Of a DNA stretch of 64,000 nt, positions 55,708 to 63,419 are shown piece after piece (position 1 is the first letter of the stretch; each line of letters starts with the position of its first letter). The position numbers and the translations under genes are program-made. Source of the stretch: Kushneria indalinina DSM 14324 (lineage in GTDB: Bacteria; Pseudomonadota; Gammaproteobacteria; Pseudomonadales; Halomonadaceae); NCBI RefSeq assembly GCF_003385845.1, contig NZ_QRDJ01000006.1:868001-932000 (forward strand), written 5' to 3'. The notes under the pieces were generated by a model, which saw nothing but the letters and a program-made list of their open reading frames with translations, was not told the origin of the DNA and did no database searches.

Positions 55708-57129
55708 GTGACCGACTTTAACAGCATATTCCTGCTTGGCGGATTACTGGTGGCCATGAGCATTCTGGCCAGCCGGGTGTCCGCGCGTATTGGCCTGCCA
55801 CTGCTGCCCCTGTTTCTTGGCATCGGCATGCTGGCCGGCGTTGACGGCCTGGGCCTGATCAATTTCAGCGACTATAACCTGGCCTATCTGGTCGGCCAGC
55901 TGGCGCTTGCCATGATCCTGCTGGACGGTGGCCTTCGCACCCGCATGAAGACCTTCAGGGTAGGTCTGCGACCTGCCCTGTCGCTGGCAACGTTAGGGGT
56001 ATTTTTGACCAGTGGCCTGACGGGGCTGTTCGCCATGTGGGTGTTCGATCTCAGCCTGTTCCAGGGGCTGCTGGTCGGGGCCATCGTGGGATCCACCGAT
56101 GCCGCGGCCGTATTTTCGATGCTCAGCGGGCAGGGGATTCGTCTCAACGAGCGTGTCGGCGCCACGCTTGAGATCGAGTCAGGCACCAATGATCCGATGG
56201 CGATCTTTCTGACGCTGATTTTGTCGCAGACCCTTGCCGGATCCATCGATAGCGTCTCCGGCACGCTTTTGATGTTTGTCGAGCAGTTCGGTATCGGCAC
56301 TGTGGCAGGCGTCGCCAGTGGCTGGCTGCTGGGGCGTCTATTGCGCTGGCTGGATCTGGCACCGGGGCTTTATTCATTACTGGCTGCGGCCATGGGCTTT
56401 AGCGTGTTCGCCCTGACCAACATGCTGGGCGGCAGCGGTTTTCTGGCCATCTATCTGGCCGGCGTCATGATCGGCAACATCCGTGGCAAGCATCTTGAGT
56501 TTATCCTGCCCGTGCATGATGGCCTGGCATGGCTGAGTCAGATTGGCCTCTTTTTGACGCTGGGTCTTCTGGTCACGCCCAGCGAGATGGTCGATTACGC
56601 CTGGTCCAGCGTCATGGTCGCCGTGGTACTGATCTTTGTGGCCCGCCCGCTGTCGGTCCTGTTGAGCCTCAAACCCTTCTTCGGATTTCGCTGGCGAGAG
56701 CTTGCCTTCATCTCGTGGGTAGGGCTGCGCGGCGGTGTACCCATTGTGCTGGCTATCTTTCCAGTCATCGCCGGGGTCGAGAACGCTTCGCTCTATTTCA
56801 ATGTCGCCTTCTTCGTGGTGCTGATTTCACTGGTGCTGCAGGGCACCACACTTGGCCATATGGCGCGCTGGCTCAGAGTCGAAATACCAGCAGAGACAGC
56901 CCCGGCCCGACGTCGCCTGCTGGGTGTACTGCCTGAAATTGCAGGCCGGGGATGTGGCCTGTGTCATAGCCCGGACCCACGATCTCAATGCCATCAATCA
57001 TCTTTTCAATGGCGACGCCGAACTCAAGCGGGAGCGCGATTTCTTTGGCGCCTTTGCCCTGTCAGGCGAAGCCCTGATGGGGGATGTGGCCGATGCCTAC
57101 GGTCTGACACTGTCACGCTGGGAGCGTGA
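55708..57129 (+). CDS. nhaP2: cation/proton antiporter NhaP2 (CvrA), C-terminus disrupted
   Basis: CPA1 antiporter that exchanges K+/Na+ for H+. The transport domain is intact: about 12 segments, with GMLAGVDGLGLINF, GAIVGSTDAAAVFSML and LEIESGTNDPMAIF. It aligns to residue about 395. E. coli CvrA is 578 aa and continues into a TrkA_C and CorC-like cytoplasmic region. Here the frame ends at 57129 after a 75-residue aberrant tail, and the rest of the domain is in the +1 frame (see 56905-57274). GTG 55708 gives the family N-terminus. The channel may work, but regulation by the cytoplasmic domain should be lost. Confidence 0.9.
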   Translation: MTDFNSIFLLGGLLVAMSILASRVSARIGLPLLPLFLGIGMLAGVDGLGLINFSDYNLAYLVGQLALAMILLDGGLRTRMKTFRVGLRPALSLATLGVFLTSGLTGLFAMWVFDLSLFQGLLVGAIVGSTDAAAVFSMLSGQGIRLNERVGATLEIESGTNDPMAIFLTLILSQTLAGSIDSVSGTLLMFVEQFGIGTVAGVASGWLLGRLLRWLDLAPGLYSLLAAAMGFSVFALTNMLGGSGFLAIYLAGVMIGNIRGKHLEFILPVHDGLAWLSQIGLFLTLGLLVTPSEMVDYAWSSVMVAVVLIFVARPLSVLLSLKPFFGFRWRELAFISWVGLRGGVPIVLAIFPVIAGVENASLYFNVAFFVVLISLVLQGTTLGHMARWLRVEIPAETAPARRRLLGVLPEIAGRGCGLCHSPDPRSQCHQSSFQWRRRTQAGARFLWRLCPVRRSPDGGCGRCLRSDTVTLGA

Positions 57130-57274
57130 AGAAACGCTTGGCGCCTTTATCGCGCGTCGCGTAGGGGGATACCCGGTGGTGGGGGATGACATCGACTGGC
57201 ACGGCATTCACTGGATCGTGCAGGACGTGGAAGGCAATAACGTGACGCGTGTCGGTATCAGGCTGCATGGCTAG
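56905..57274 (+). pseudogene. out-of-frame remnant of the NhaP2 C-terminal regulatory domain
   Basis: In the next frame the conserved end of CvrA-like proteins reads on: VYCLKLQAGDVACVIARTHDL, NHLFNGDAELKRERDFFGAF and YPVVGDDIDWHGIHWIVQDVEGN, ending at 57274. About 45-50 residues of the TrkA_C core expected between RRRLLGVLPE and LQAGDV are missing. A deletion therefore coincides with the shift; a single-base sequencing error would not explain it. Confidence 0.75.
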
Positions 57275-57284
57275 CATGAAGCAG

Positions 57285-57310
57285 AACGCCCGCTGATCAG
57301 CGGGCGTTTT
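57285..57310. terminator. terminator after nhaP2
   Basis: AACGCCCGCT and AGCGGGCGTTTT with loop GATC form a ten-base stem. It serves nhaP2 and, via its A side, the convergent small gene. Confidence 0.9.
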
Positions 57311-57329
57311 ATCTTTCAACAAGGGTGTC

Positions 57330-57569
57330 CTAGTTCATCATGCGCCACTTGTTGTTTTTCTCCGACGTCGGCGGCAATGGCTCATCGTCGTAATCAAGCT
57401 GAATGCGTGTCGATTCATCCAGCAGATCACCCTGAGGCGTACACTCCTGAAACTCACCGGCATGCCCGGGACGGTCACCGGCGTCGAATACGGCAGGAGG
57501 ATTATTACCCTGGTGCTCGTTCTCGCGCTCCATGTTGCCCCTGGTAAAACCGCGTCCACTGTTGGCCAT
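57330..57569 (-). CDS. small hydrophilic protein, unknown
   Basis: 79 residues, MANSGRGFTRGNMEREN..., very rich in Asp, Glu, Asn and Gly, without membrane segments. GGGGAGG is five bases before ATG 57569, a strong site, which supports translation. No family recognised. It looks natively disordered. Confidence 0.6.
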   Translation of the reverse strand: MANSGRGFTRGNMERENEHQGNNPPAVFDAGDRPGHAGEFQECTPQGDLLDESTRIQLDYDDEPLPPTSEKNNKWRMMN

Positions 57570-57683
57570 TTGAACCTCCCCGTATCATCGGATAACCCTG
57601 AGATGAGCCTAGGCAAGGCGTCATGACTCTGCAACCCGAGGCCCCGGGCGGGCCCGTGACGGCTAGGAAGTGTCGATGCCGCG

Positions 57684-58034
57684 TTACAGGCCGGATTTTC
57701 CGGAGTGGCTCAGCTGACGAAACGCGCGCACGGTGCTATCGCTCATTCCCTGCTGGCGATAACAGGCTTCAAGATTGATGAAGACCTCCAGCATGTCGTC
57801 ACTGAGGTAGAGTTCGTCCACCTTGCAACCGTCCTCTCGGAGCTCCAGACAGATCGCCCCCGTCTCAAGCGGCTGCTGAACGACCTCCCTTGAGATGTGA
57901 TCATGGGCCGCCTCAGAAGCTTGCTGCAAACGCACAGGTATCAAAACGGTTGCCTCGGTATATCCATCGAAGCAGCAACAGTAAGCGCACGTGTTTTGAT
58001 TGTAAATTTTCGAGGCGAAAAAGTTAGCAATCAT
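57684..58034 (-). CDS. unknown small protein
   Basis: Frame of 116 residues from ATG 58034. The C-terminal half (ELREDGCKVDELYLSDDMLEVFINLEACYRQQG) has balanced amphipathic helices and looks like a coding region. The first 35 residues, with the Cys run CAYCCCF, have weaker coding character; GTG 57935 may be the true start. No ribosome-binding site is decisive. Family not recognised. Confidence 0.5.
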   Translation of the reverse strand: MIANFFASKIYNQNTCAYCCCFDGYTEATVLIPVRLQQASEAAHDHISREVVQQPLETGAICLELREDGCKVDELYLSDDMLEVFINLEACYRQQGMSDSTVRAFRQLSHSGKSGL

Positions 58035-58136
58035 GATGTCGATGGCTTACAACCAGGTCGGGACATCACGAAATCGGAGAGGGCGTTATCATGGCTGCGA
58101 TGAGCACGCTTTTGATTACTGAAAAGCGCTCAAACG

Positions 58137-58169
58137 AAAAGAGCCTGCCAATCAATGATCGGCAGGCTC
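58137..58169 (-). terminator. tRNA-Ser terminator
   Basis: On the minus strand GAGCCTGCC and GGCAGGCTC form a nine-base stem followed by TTTT, just after the tRNA 3' end. Confidence 0.88.
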
Positions 58170-58178
58170 TTCGGATAG

Positions 58179-58269
58179 TGGCGGAGGGACAGGGATTCGA
58201 ACCCTGGAAGGGCTACAAACCCTTGGCGGTTTTCAAGACCGCTGCAATCGACCACTCTGCCATCCCTCC
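58179..58269 (-). tRNA. tRNA-Ser (anticodon UGA)
   Basis: 91-base class II tRNA with encoded CCA. Acceptor GGAGGGA/TCCCTCC, anticodon loop CTTGAAA with TGA, a long variable arm (AAGGGTTTGTAGCCCTT) and T arm CAGGG-TTCGAAT-CCCTG. It flanks yccA as serT does in E. coli. Confidence 0.98.
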
Positions 58270-58415
58270 GGCTTACGGCGATGCATCTTAACAGCCTGTC
58301 AGCAAAGGTCAAGGAGCTTAATTCAATCAAAAGGGCCGTGACTTGCAGAGAGTGCGTTTGAAGCTCATTCTTGGTTAAAATTCCATCAAATTAGACACAA
58401 GGCAGGGAGTGATCC

Positions 58416-59081
58416 ATGGTCGATAGAACCTATGGGGTCTCGCAAACCGGGGCCAAAAGCGTCGAGTCACACAAGGTATTGCGCAATACCTACATGCTGC
58501 TTGCCATGACACTGCTTTTCTCGGCCGTTACCGCCGGGATCGCGATGTCGATGGGCATCCAGCGCATGAACATTTTTGTCTTTTTCATTGGCGCCTACGG
58601 CCTGATGTTTCTGGTCCACAAGACCGCCAACTCGGCCGCAGGACTGCTGGCGACCTTTGCGTTTACAGGCTTTATGGGATTCACCCTCGGGCCGATTCTC
58701 AGTGCCTACCTGACACTGTCCAACGGTCCGCAGCTGATCATGACGGCGCTGGGCATGACAGCCGTCACCTTTGTGGGACTTTCAGCGGTCGCGCTGATTA
58801 CCCGCAAGGATTTCAGCTTCTTGAGCAATTTCATCATGGCCGGCGCCATCGTGCTGATCCTGGCCATGGTGGTTGCGATGGTCTTTAACATCTCCGGTCT
58901 GGCACTGGCGGTATCGGCAGGTTTTGTCCTCTTTGCCTCGGCCGTGATCCTGTACGAGACGAGCCAGCTGATCCATGGCGGACAGACCAACTATATTCTG
59001 GCCACCATCAGCCTCTATGTGGCCATCTACAATCTGTTTATCAGCCTGCTGTCGATCCTGGGTCTGACCTCCAGCGACTGA
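58416..59081 (+). CDS. yccA: Bax-inhibitor-1 family membrane protein (YccA)
   Basis: Seven-segment inner-membrane protein, 221 aa. In E. coli YccA binds and modulates FtsH. Features: HKVLRNTYMLLAMTLLFSA near residue 19, FTGFMGFTLGPILSAYL near 88, and the C-terminal ETSQLIHGGQTNYILATISLYV with the conserved Asp/His-type loop. GGAGTGATCC precedes ATG 58416. Followed by a terminator and the tus operon; the trio yccA, tRNA-Ser(UGA), tusE is conserved. Confidence 0.92.
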   Translation: MVDRTYGVSQTGAKSVESHKVLRNTYMLLAMTLLFSAVTAGIAMSMGIQRMNIFVFFIGAYGLMFLVHKTANSAAGLLATFAFTGFMGFTLGPILSAYLTLSNGPQLIMTALGMTAVTFVGLSAVALITRKDFSFLSNFIMAGAIVLILAMVVAMVFNISGLALAVSAGFVLFASAVILYETSQLIHGGQTNYILATISLYVAIYNLFISLLSILGLTSSD

Positions 59082-59111
59082 TCCATCGATACGTCATGAT
59101 CTGTTAGTATG

Positions 59112-59138
59112 AAACCCTGCCTTCGGGCAGGGTTTTTT
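59112..59138 (+). terminator. terminator after yccA
   Basis: AAACCCTGCC-TTCG-GGCAGGGTTT with a UUCG tetraloop and T tract, 30 bases after the yccA stop. Confidence 0.92.
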
Positions 59139-59169
59139 GTTTCAAGAGGCTTGTTTCAGGAGAGTTGTC

Positions 59170-59577
59170 TTGGTCTCTCAAGGATTGACCTATGCCCTGA
59201 TGGTGCAGGGGGCGCCCTATAGTCAGCAGGCGTCTCACAGCGCGCTGCGCTTTGCCGAAGCCCTGCCGGCACAGGGACACCGGGTGGCAACGGTTTTTTT
59301 CTATCATGATGGCGTCTACAACGCCGCCAGCATGATGTCGCCACCCCGGGATGAACCTCATCTTCTCGAGCGCTGGCGAGCCCTTCATCAGACGCAGCAT
59401 TGCGAACTGCTGGTCTGCGTGGCGTCCGCCGTTCGACGCGGCCTGCTTGACGAGGGCGAGGCACGGCGTCACGGACACCCGCATCCTACCCTTGAGGCAC
59501 CCTTTGAACTGACGGGCCTGGGCCAGCTCATGCAGGCAGCGTTTCAACATGACCGATTGATTACCTTTGCCCCTTGA
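59170..59577 (+). CDS. tusD: sulfurtransferase TusD
   Basis: DsrE-like sulfur relay protein of the TusBCD complex for 2-thiouridine in tRNA. 135 residues; the active Cys is in CELLVCVASAVRRGLLDEGEA near residue 82. MVQGAPYSQQASHSALRFAEAL and VFFYHDGVYNA match E. coli TusD. The start is TTG 59170, with AGGAG 8 bases upstream; TTG 59185 is possible. First of tusD-tusC-tusB-tusE. Confidence 0.93.
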   Translation: MVSQGLTYALMVQGAPYSQQASHSALRFAEALPAQGHRVATVFFYHDGVYNAASMMSPPRDEPHLLERWRALHQTQHCELLVCVASAVRRGLLDEGEARRHGHPHPTLEAPFELTGLGQLMQAAFQHDRLITFAP

Positions 59578-59607
59578 GGCATGTATGACAGGCAGGGCAG
59601 TGACATC

Positions 59608-59961
59608 ATGAATTCCAGAAGCATACTGGTCATCGTGCGCCATCCACCGCATGGCACGAGCTGGGTACGCGAAGGGCTTGAGGCGGCGCTGGTCGGCGCA
59701 GCGCTGGGACAACCGCCGACAATACTTTTCAGCGGTGATGGCGTTCTGGCACTGCTTGCCCATCAGCAGCGTGGTGCGCTGGGTCAAAAGGGCAGTGCCG
59801 CCATGCTGGAAGGCCTGTCACTGTATGACATCGAACCCCTGTGGTATGACCAGCGCTCGCTTGAAACGCGCGGTATGGAGGTCAGTCAGCTGATGCCGGG
59901 GTGTCAGCAGGCCTGTGTCGCTGACCTGATCGCCCGGCACGACGTGGTCATGAGTTTTTAA
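59608..59961 (+). CDS. tusC: sulfurtransferase TusC
   Basis: DsrF-like subunit of TusBCD, 117 aa. RHPPHGTSWVREGLEAALVGAAL near residue 10 and GLSLYDIEPLWYDQRSLETRG near 72 are characteristic. Start ATG 59608 (MNSRSILVIV); the in-frame ATG 59581 would add nine residues. 30 bases after tusD. Confidence 0.92.
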   Translation: MNSRSILVIVRHPPHGTSWVREGLEAALVGAALGQPPTILFSGDGVLALLAHQQRGALGQKGSAAMLEGLSLYDIEPLWYDQRSLETRGMEVSQLMPGCQQACVADLIARHDVVMSF

Positions 59962-59992
59962 TACGCCATTACCGGCATCGACGAGTGTTACC

Positions 59993-60280
59993 ATGAGCAC
60001 ACTTCACCTGATCAATCGTTCTCCCTTCAGCACCAGCATCCTGCAGGAACTTGCCGACGCCGTTTCAGAAGGCGATCATGTTCTGCTGATCGAGGATGGT
60101 GTCTACGCAGCCTCTGGCACCACCTCTCGCGTATTGCCGGAGGATATTGAGCTCTGGGCGCTTGAAGAGGACTGTACGTCAAGAGGCGTTACGCCGACCT
60201 CTGACACGGTGGGGACGCTGGGCATGGCAGGCTTTGTGGCACTGACCGCCAGCACCGATCGCACTGTCAGCTGGTTTTGA
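59993..60280 (+). CDS. tusB: sulfurtransferase TusB
   Basis: DsrH-like subunit, 95 residues, same length as E. coli. NRSPFSTSILQELADAVSEGDHVLLIEDGVYAA near residue 8; the C-terminus VSWF is close to family ends. ATG 59993. It shares the operon with tusD and tusC. Confidence 0.93.
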   Translation: MSTLHLINRSPFSTSILQELADAVSEGDHVLLIEDGVYAASGTTSRVLPEDIELWALEEDCTSRGVTPTSDTVGTLGMAGFVALTASTDRTVSWF

Positions 60281-60330
60281 CCCCCGGCCGCCCTGATTTC
60301 CCGTCGATACAACACCTCTCATTTTTCACG

Positions 60331-60693
60331 ATGCCAGACCCCATGACCCAGAATATGGACACTCTGACGCTTGCTGATGGCACCAGCATCGCACTTGATA
60401 GCGATGGCCATCTGCAGGACCTTGAACGCTGGTCTCCCGAAGTGGCCCGAAAAATGGCCGAGCACGAGGGGCGCGAGCTGACGCCGGCCCACTGGGAAAT
60501 CATCGATCTACTGCGTGATTTTTATACGCGTTTTGAAATGGCCCCCGCCATGCGGGCACTGGTCAAGACTACCCGCCAGCAGCTGGGAGAAGAGAAGGGC
60601 ACATCGATCTATCTAATGTCCCTTTTCCCCGAGAGCCCGGCGCGCGTGGCCGCACGTCTTGCCGGCCTGCCGCGACCCACGAACTGCCTTTAG
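60331..60693 (+). CDS. tusE: sulfurtransferase TusE (DsrC-like)
   Basis: Sulfur carrier that takes persulfide from TusBCD and passes it to MnmA. The C-terminal Cys is in GLPRPTNCL, the conserved swinging arm. ELTPAHWEIIDLLRDFYTRFEMAPAMRALVKTTRQQLGEEKG near residues 45-85 is typical. Several ATGs (60331, 60343, 60355) are possible; the last best fits the E. coli N-terminus. 120 residues from 60331. Confidence 0.94.
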   Translation: MPDPMTQNMDTLTLADGTSIALDSDGHLQDLERWSPEVARKMAEHEGRELTPAHWEIIDLLRDFYTRFEMAPAMRALVKTTRQQLGEEKGTSIYLMSLFPESPARVAARLAGLPRPTNCL

Positions 60694-60701
60694 GTCAACT
60701 C

Positions 60702-61280
60702 TTGAACTTCCTTGCTCACGCCTGGCTTGCACGTCACGGCAGCGACATTTTCATGCTGGGTAACCTGGTCGCCGATGGCATCAAGGGCCCCGTGCCGGCC
60801 GCGGGAGATGACGGATTTGTCCAGGGGGTCCGGTTTCACCGCCGAATGGACGCTCTGATCGATCATCATGAGGTAACGCTGGCCCTCAGAAAGCAGGCGC
60901 CCGAGGCGCAGCGTCGTGTGTGCGGCATTGCGCTGGATATCGTCTGGGATCACTTCCTTGCCAGGCTCTACCCCGATGACGCCCTGAATCGGCGCGTCCA
61001 TCGGGTGCTGAATCATCACCCCACCATGATCCCGGCGCGGCAGACGCGGCTTTTTGAGCATCTTTGCCGCGAGAACTGGCTGGAAGCCTATGGGGATTTT
61101 GATTTCACCTGTCGGGCCATTGCCGGGGTGGGCAGCCGTCTGTCCGGCCCCAACCGGCTGGCCGAGCTGACGCCCTGGCTTGAACGGGAATACCCGCTGC
61201 TGGAAGAGAGCTTTCACACGATCTGGCCATGGATGCAGCGTGCGGCATGCGAGCATGCCGCGGCATTAGCTCACCAGTAG
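60702..61280 (+). CDS. acpH: acyl-carrier-protein phosphodiesterase (AcpH)
   Basis: HD-like hydrolase removing 4'-phosphopantetheine from ACP, 192 aa. NFLAHAWLARHGSDIFMLGNLVADGIKG at the start, HRRMDALIDHHE near 47 and DIVWDHFLARLY near 78 carry the metal-binding His and Asp. Start is TTG 60702, with AGGTC upstream, or a closer start within a few codons. Its last 15 bases overlap moeA, which is convergent. Confidence 0.9.
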   Translation: MNFLAHAWLARHGSDIFMLGNLVADGIKGPVPAAGDDGFVQGVRFHRRMDALIDHHEVTLALRKQAPEAQRRVCGIALDIVWDHFLARLYPDDALNRRVHRVLNHHPTMIPARQTRLFEHLCRENWLEAYGDFDFTCRAIAGVGSRLSGPNRLAELTPWLEREYPLLEESFHTIWPWMQRAACEHAAALAHQ

Positions 61281-62465
61281 CAGGCACCTGATGCTGTCGC
61301 CCGGCGTGACCTGCGAATGGGCACCGATGACCGCCAGCGCATTGGCGTTGACACAGGAGCGCAGGATGGAAGAGTCCTGATCCTCAAAGGCCACGGCGCG
61401 ATAGCCATCGCCCTCCCAGTGCAGGGTGACGCGCATGTAGTGATCGCGGCCGGCCGTCTCGGTTGAAAACGCGGCCCGGGCGCTCACCTCCGGCAGGGCC
61501 TGCATCGCTTCACACCCCTGCAGGCCACCCATGAGCGGGCGCAAAAAGAGCCATGCGCCGACAAAGCTCGATACCGGGTTACCCGCAAGGCCTACAAAAC
61601 GGCATTGATCGATGTGCCCCAGCGCCAGTGGCTTGCCGGGGCGAATCGACAGGCGCCAGAGATCCAGCTCGCCCAGCGATTCCAGGGCGCGGCGAACATA
61701 GTCGGCGTCGCCCACCGAGACACCACCGGTGGTGACGATGACGTCCACCTGGCGTGATGCCCGCGCCAGCGCCTGCGTCATGTCCTCCAGGGTGTCCGGC
61801 ACCTGTTCCACCAGCGAAATCTCGGCGCCAAACCGCGGCAACAGATCCAGCAGCATGAACCGGTTGCCGTTATAGATCTGCCCGGGCGCCAGGGGCTCAC
61901 CCGGCAGTTTCAGCTCATCGCCGGTAAAGAGCAGGGCAACCCGGGGCTTTCGATAGACCGGCACTCGGTCAAAACCCTGGCCTGCCAGAAACCCCAGCGC
62001 CGCGCTGTTGAGTCGCGACCCCTGACGCACCAGCACGTCATCGGTGGTGATTTCGCGCCCCCGCAGACGCACGCTGTTGCCCACCTCAAGCCCGGCGGGG
62101 ATAAACACCCCTTCGTCACGGGTTTCCACCTGTTCCTGCATGATGACGCTATCGGCGCCTTCAGGCAGAGGCGCGCCGGTAAAGATGCGCGCACAGGTGC
62201 CTTCTTCCAGCGGTGCTGACTGCTGGCCGGCCATGATGCGCTGGCTGACGGGTAACACTTTGCCGCTATCCCCGGCGCGCAGGGCATAACCGTCCATCGA
62301 GCTGTTATCAAAGGGCGGCGTGTCATGGCGGGCATGAAGCGTCTGCGCCAGCACGCGATCGCCGGCAGCCTCAAGCGCTACCCATTCCAGAGGCAGTGGT
62401 TCTAAACCGTTCGAGAGCGAATCAAGCGCCTGTTGCGGCGTATGTAAACGACCGCTGTCAGCCAT
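61266..62465 (-). CDS. moeA: molybdopterin molybdenumtransferase MoeA
   Basis: Inserts molybdenum into adenylated molybdopterin. 399 aa. ARHDTPPFDNSSMDGYALRA near residue 45, the cofactor motif IFTGAPLPEGADSVIMQE near 92, VIVTTGGVSVGDADYVRRAL near 240 and LAGNPVSSFVGAWLFLRP near 300 are canonical. ATG 62465 overlaps the moaB stop by eight bases. Confidence 0.95.
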   Translation of the reverse strand: MADSGRLHTPQQALDSLSNGLEPLPLEWVALEAAGDRVLAQTLHARHDTPPFDNSSMDGYALRAGDSGKVLPVSQRIMAGQQSAPLEEGTCARIFTGAPLPEGADSVIMQEQVETRDEGVFIPAGLEVGNSVRLRGREITTDDVLVRQGSRLNSAALGFLAGQGFDRVPVYRKPRVALLFTGDELKLPGEPLAPGQIYNGNRFMLLDLLPRFGAEISLVEQVPDTLEDMTQALARASRQVDVIVTTGGVSVGDADYVRRALESLGELDLWRLSIRPGKPLALGHIDQCRFVGLAGNPVSSFVGAWLFLRPLMGGLQGCEAMQALPEVSARAAFSTETAGRDHYMRVTLHWEGDGYRAVAFEDQDSSILRSCVNANALAVIGAHSQVTPGDSIRCLLLVS

Positions 62466-62979
62466 GCTGCCTCCGCCCGGGGATCACCAGGTTGGCAAAA
62501 TTGCAGGGCTTGTGACGACTGTCGAGCTGTTCAGCGAGCATGCCTTCCCAGCCGGTGCGACAGGCGCCGGTAGAGCCGGGGAGACAGAACACGGCCGTGT
62601 GGTTGGCAAACCCGGCCAGTGCCCGGCTTTGAATGGTTGAGCTACCGACGTCGTCCTGCGAGAGACGGCGAAACATCTCGCCAAAGCCTTCGATATGGCT
62701 ATCAAACAACACGCTGACGGCTTCAGGCGTGGAGTCACGACCGGTAAACCCTGTCCCGCCGGTCGTGATCACGATCTGTACCTGCGGGTCGGCAATCAGG
62801 CGCGCCACTTCGGCGCGAATCTGATAGAGCTCATCGCGGATGATCTGTCGGAAGACACAGCGATGGCCGGCCCGCTCAAGCGATTCAATCAGCAGGGCGC
62901 CGGAGCGGTCACTGCTTTCATCACGGGTGTCGGAAATGGTTAAAACGGCAATATCGAGCGGTATGAAATCGTCACTCAC
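62458..62979 (-). CDS. moaB: molybdopterin adenylyl-transfer protein MoaB
   Basis: 173-residue MoaB/Mog fold protein. ITTGGTGFTGRDSTPEAV near residue 70 and FCLPGSTGACRTGWEGMLAEQLD near 128 match MoaB. In E. coli MoaB is not essential, and MogA does adenylation; the distinction here is by similarity only. ATG 62979 overlaps the DUF1244 gene stop by four bases. Confidence 0.92.
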   Translation of the reverse strand: MSDDFIPLDIAVLTISDTRDESSDRSGALLIESLERAGHRCVFRQIIRDELYQIRAEVARLIADPQVQIVITTGGTGFTGRDSTPEAVSVLFDSHIEGFGEMFRRLSQDDVGSSTIQSRALAGFANHTAVFCLPGSTGACRTGWEGMLAEQLDSRHKPCNFANLVIPGRRQHG

Positions 62980-63296
62980 GAGGATGCGTTCTCCTTTTCC
63001 TTCTGGCGCGCTTCAAGCGCCCTGAGCTGCTCGTCGGTGGCCGGTGACTGATGATTGGCCTTCCATTCGCTGTAGGGCATGCCATAGACATGCTCCCGGG
63101 CACTTTCCAGATCAAGCTCGATGTGGCGCTCTTCGGCTGCCGTCACCAGCCACTTGGAAAGACAGTTGCGACAGAAGTCGGCCAGAATCATCAGGTCGAT
63201 GTTCTGCACATCCTTGTTGTCATCAAGATGCTTGAGCAGACGACGAAAGGCGGCGGCCTCAAGCTCGGTCTGGGTCTGCTTGTCCAGTTGTTCCAT
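62976..63296 (-). CDS. DUF1244-family protein
   Basis: 106-residue conserved protein of unknown function. AAAFRRLLKHLDDNKDVQNIDLMILADFCRNCLSKWL near residue 13 is the family core, with CRNC. AGGAG lies eight bases before ATG 63296. Overlaps moaB, so co-expressed with moaB-moeA; a direct molybdenum role is unproven. Confidence 0.9.
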   Translation of the reverse strand: MEQLDKQTQTELEAAAFRRLLKHLDDNKDVQNIDLMILADFCRNCLSKWLVTAAEERHIELDLESAREHVYGMPYSEWKANHQSPATDEQLRALEARQKEKENASS

Positions 63297-63419
63297 GTTC
63301 AGCTCCTGTAAACGCCCTGAATGCTGCAAAAGGCAAACGATACGATGAGGGCAGAAATATTGTAGGCCTTCAGCCGGGCCCCGAGTAGTGGACAGAGTTG
63401 TGACGGCGACAGTCAAGCG

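Noticed and set aside
55708-57274. Programmed ribosomal frameshift in nhaP2
   Set aside because: No slippery heptamer or stimulatory structure is seen near the junction, and about 45-50 residues of the domain are absent, so deletion is the better explanation.
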